The position numbers and the translations under genes were made by a program. Of a stretch of DNA of 6,933 bases, positions 6,701 through 6,933 are shown piece after piece; the stretch's first letter is position 1, and each line of letters starts with the position of its first letter. Origin of the DNA: Bacteroidales bacterium (GTDB lineage Bacteria > Bacteroidota > Bacteroidia > Bacteroidales > Muribaculaceae). The notes under the pieces were generated by a model, which saw nothing but the letters and a program-made list of their open reading frames with translations, was not told the origin of the DNA and did not search any database. The DNA is taken from assembly GCA_900755985.1 (NCBI GenBank), contig CAAEIL010000186.1, positions 1 to 6,933 of the forward strand, written 5' to 3'.

Positions 6701-6933
6701 GCGCATGCAGGTCGAGAGTGCGCGAGTCCATGCTGACTGTCCAGTCGTAAGTCTGCCTCGAGAGATTGCCTTCGGCATTCAGCGTCAGGTCGGCCGAGGG
6801 GTTCTGCGAGTCGAGGTCGACCGTGGCATGTCCGTCGGCCAGCGTTACGTTGCCGCTGATGTCTCGCAGATGCTCGCCGTTATAAACCATCTCGACAAGG
6901 TCGACGCTGACGTCGGCCCGCGTGGCCGCGCCG
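3717..6933 (-). CDS. tamB: TamB-type translocation and assembly module protein (5' part outside window)
   Basis: TamB is anchored in the inner membrane and crosses the periplasm as a long beta-rich groove that works with a TamA/TamL barrel; family members are linked to outer-membrane protein assembly and to phospholipid transport. The frame stays open to the right edge (GAATRADVSVDLVE before the Met at 6890), so that Met is not the start. About 1,071 residues are visible, and the N-terminal membrane anchor is missing. Counting from that Met, about 1-680 is repetitive, beta-rich AsmA/TamB-like sequence with recurring 'xGxLxG' and 'DLDxxxxGxx' patterns. About 690-985 matches the conserved TamB C-terminal (DUF490) domain: GRLTGRLNINSGFVRY, FNFQEGSYVAFNGQMLNPQLNIHAV, VTGSLQNMNVVFDLST, then SQLNSWAANTIKGVDLSFGIG. 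An Arg-rich segment (986-1003) and a Pro/Ser/Thr/Glu tail of about 50 residues end the protein. A His-rich EHAGEHAGGHHVH patch lies at 355-367. It overlaps tamL by 20 bases. Confidence 0.92.
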   Translation of the reverse strand, partial: GAATRADVSVDLVEMVYNGEHLRDISGNVTLADGHATVDLDSQNPSADLTLNAEGNLSRQTYDWTVSMDSRTLDLHALGLVAAPMSISGQLDATASINTRHLTRLTAKVDIPHMVYTDSLGSINITDTHARLVANDSLTNLSASNGDLYVFFSAPRTLDSLMLVPDAIGRVLASQMKERRINIDALQDVLPRFSLDIDGGTNNIATEYLSQMGVEMRHFAIEAINDTIFTLNSRAADLRMGQTRMDTISFDVAQQGNRLNYNARLRNRPGTLDEWASVDVDGYFRPGRLGIDFHQRDIKGATGFQFGAYADLNPDSTATLHMAPLDPTIGYQQWVVNEDNYVRYDFVTQHVDANLRMRSDVSSLDIYTEHAGEHAGGHHVHDNKENLIVQLSDVRIQDWITINPFAPAVTGNVSADMKINYHEGRLWANGDVALSDLVYGREKVGDFRADIDMQTSPGGVINADLGLWVNGTKSLTLKGALNDSTKTSPFNLDMTVIPLPLSTLNPFVPGIARMQGTLNGRMDVSGEMKSPRLDGYLQFDSAAVRVDMLGTTFRFPQDSVPVRDNMLRLTRYAVTACNDKPLYLSGKVDIHSLADIGVDLGLKASGIQLVDSKRAAKGAEVYGKAFADIDATARGSLSELDVRAKVQLNSGTNVTYVMPDAENVIENRSTGDMVRFVNFNDSAAVAGADSIASAGMALNLNALLTIANGTTINIDLDSKGQNKVQLISQGTLEYSQTPYEQDGRLTGRLNINSGFVRYTPPLMSEKLFNFQEGSYVAFNGQMLNPQLNIHAVDRLRANVTQEGQNSRLIYFDVALGVTGSLQNMNVVFDLSTNDDVTIANELQSMSPSQRASQAMNLLLYNIYTGPGTKANANLSGNPLYSFLTSQLNSWAANTIKGVDLSFGIGQYDRTTQGVSRQTMQYSYRVSKSLFNDRFKIAVGGNYSTDTEADQSVANNLFNDISIEYTLNKSGTMYVKIFRHTGFESILEGEITSTGVGFVYRRKIRRLADMFRFRRRRRIEQTVFTPADSTPTASEVSPAASGSSLPEDKPAPDYTPVILPETTPHNDDQNSK
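5806..5829. repeat. Perfect 12-bp tandem duplication inside tamB
   Basis: CCGGCATGCTCG occurs twice head to tail (5806-5817 and 5818-5829) with no mismatch. On the tamB strand it encodes a duplicated Glu-His-Ala-Gly unit, followed at once by Gly-His-His-Val-His. The length is a multiple of three, so the frame is kept. Identical copies, without codon drift, suggest a recent slippage duplication. Confidence 0.85.

Noticed and set aside
1..6933. Mobile elements, CRISPR arrays, tRNA or rRNA genes, phage or defence systems
   Set aside because: No transposase-like protein, terminal repeats with target duplications, regularly spaced repeats or structured RNA genes were seen. The genes are envelope and metabolic housekeeping genes.

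Overview
The window looks like ordinary chromosomal core sequence from a member of the Bacteroidota, most likely order Bacteroidales. The reasons are a TamA/BamA-type Omp85 protein carrying a lipoprotein signal (the TamL form typical of that phylum), its direct linkage to tamB, AT-rich leaders without Shine-Dalgarno motifs, and the residue choices in AroB. Third codon positions are clearly GC-rich, which suits a GC-rich Bacteroidales lineage (Muribaculaceae-like, for example) better than classical Bacteroides. The genus-level guess is weak.

Layout. Bases 2-109 (+) are the last 35 codons of a gene that starts before the window; its tail resembles the C-terminus of a HAD-superfamily phosphatase. 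After a 70-base gap with a possible Bacteroidota-type promoter comes a complete aroB (180-1247, +) for 3-dehydroquinate synthase. Bases 1248-1411 form a 164-base convergent intergenic region rich in inverted repeats, some of which can pair in alternative ways. The rest is on the minus strand: tamL (3736 down to 1412), a complete lipidated Omp85 protein, preceded and overlapped by 20 bases by tamB (6933 down to 3717), whose 5' part lies beyond the right edge.

How the genes work together. TamB and TamL should form one envelope machine. TamB is a long, groove-like beta-rich protein spanning the periplasm from the inner membrane. TamL is an outer-membrane barrel with periplasmic POTRA domains and a lipid anchor. 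The overlapping genes imply co-transcription and probably translational coupling. aroB is functionally unrelated (shikimate pathway) and converges on the tam pair.

I found no mobile element, CRISPR array, RNA gene or clearly new system. The points most worth checking are the palindrome-rich convergent spacer, a perfect 12-bp tandem duplication that creates a His-rich patch in TamB, the missing surface-export signal on TamL, and the Arg-rich segment and tail at the TamB C-terminus.
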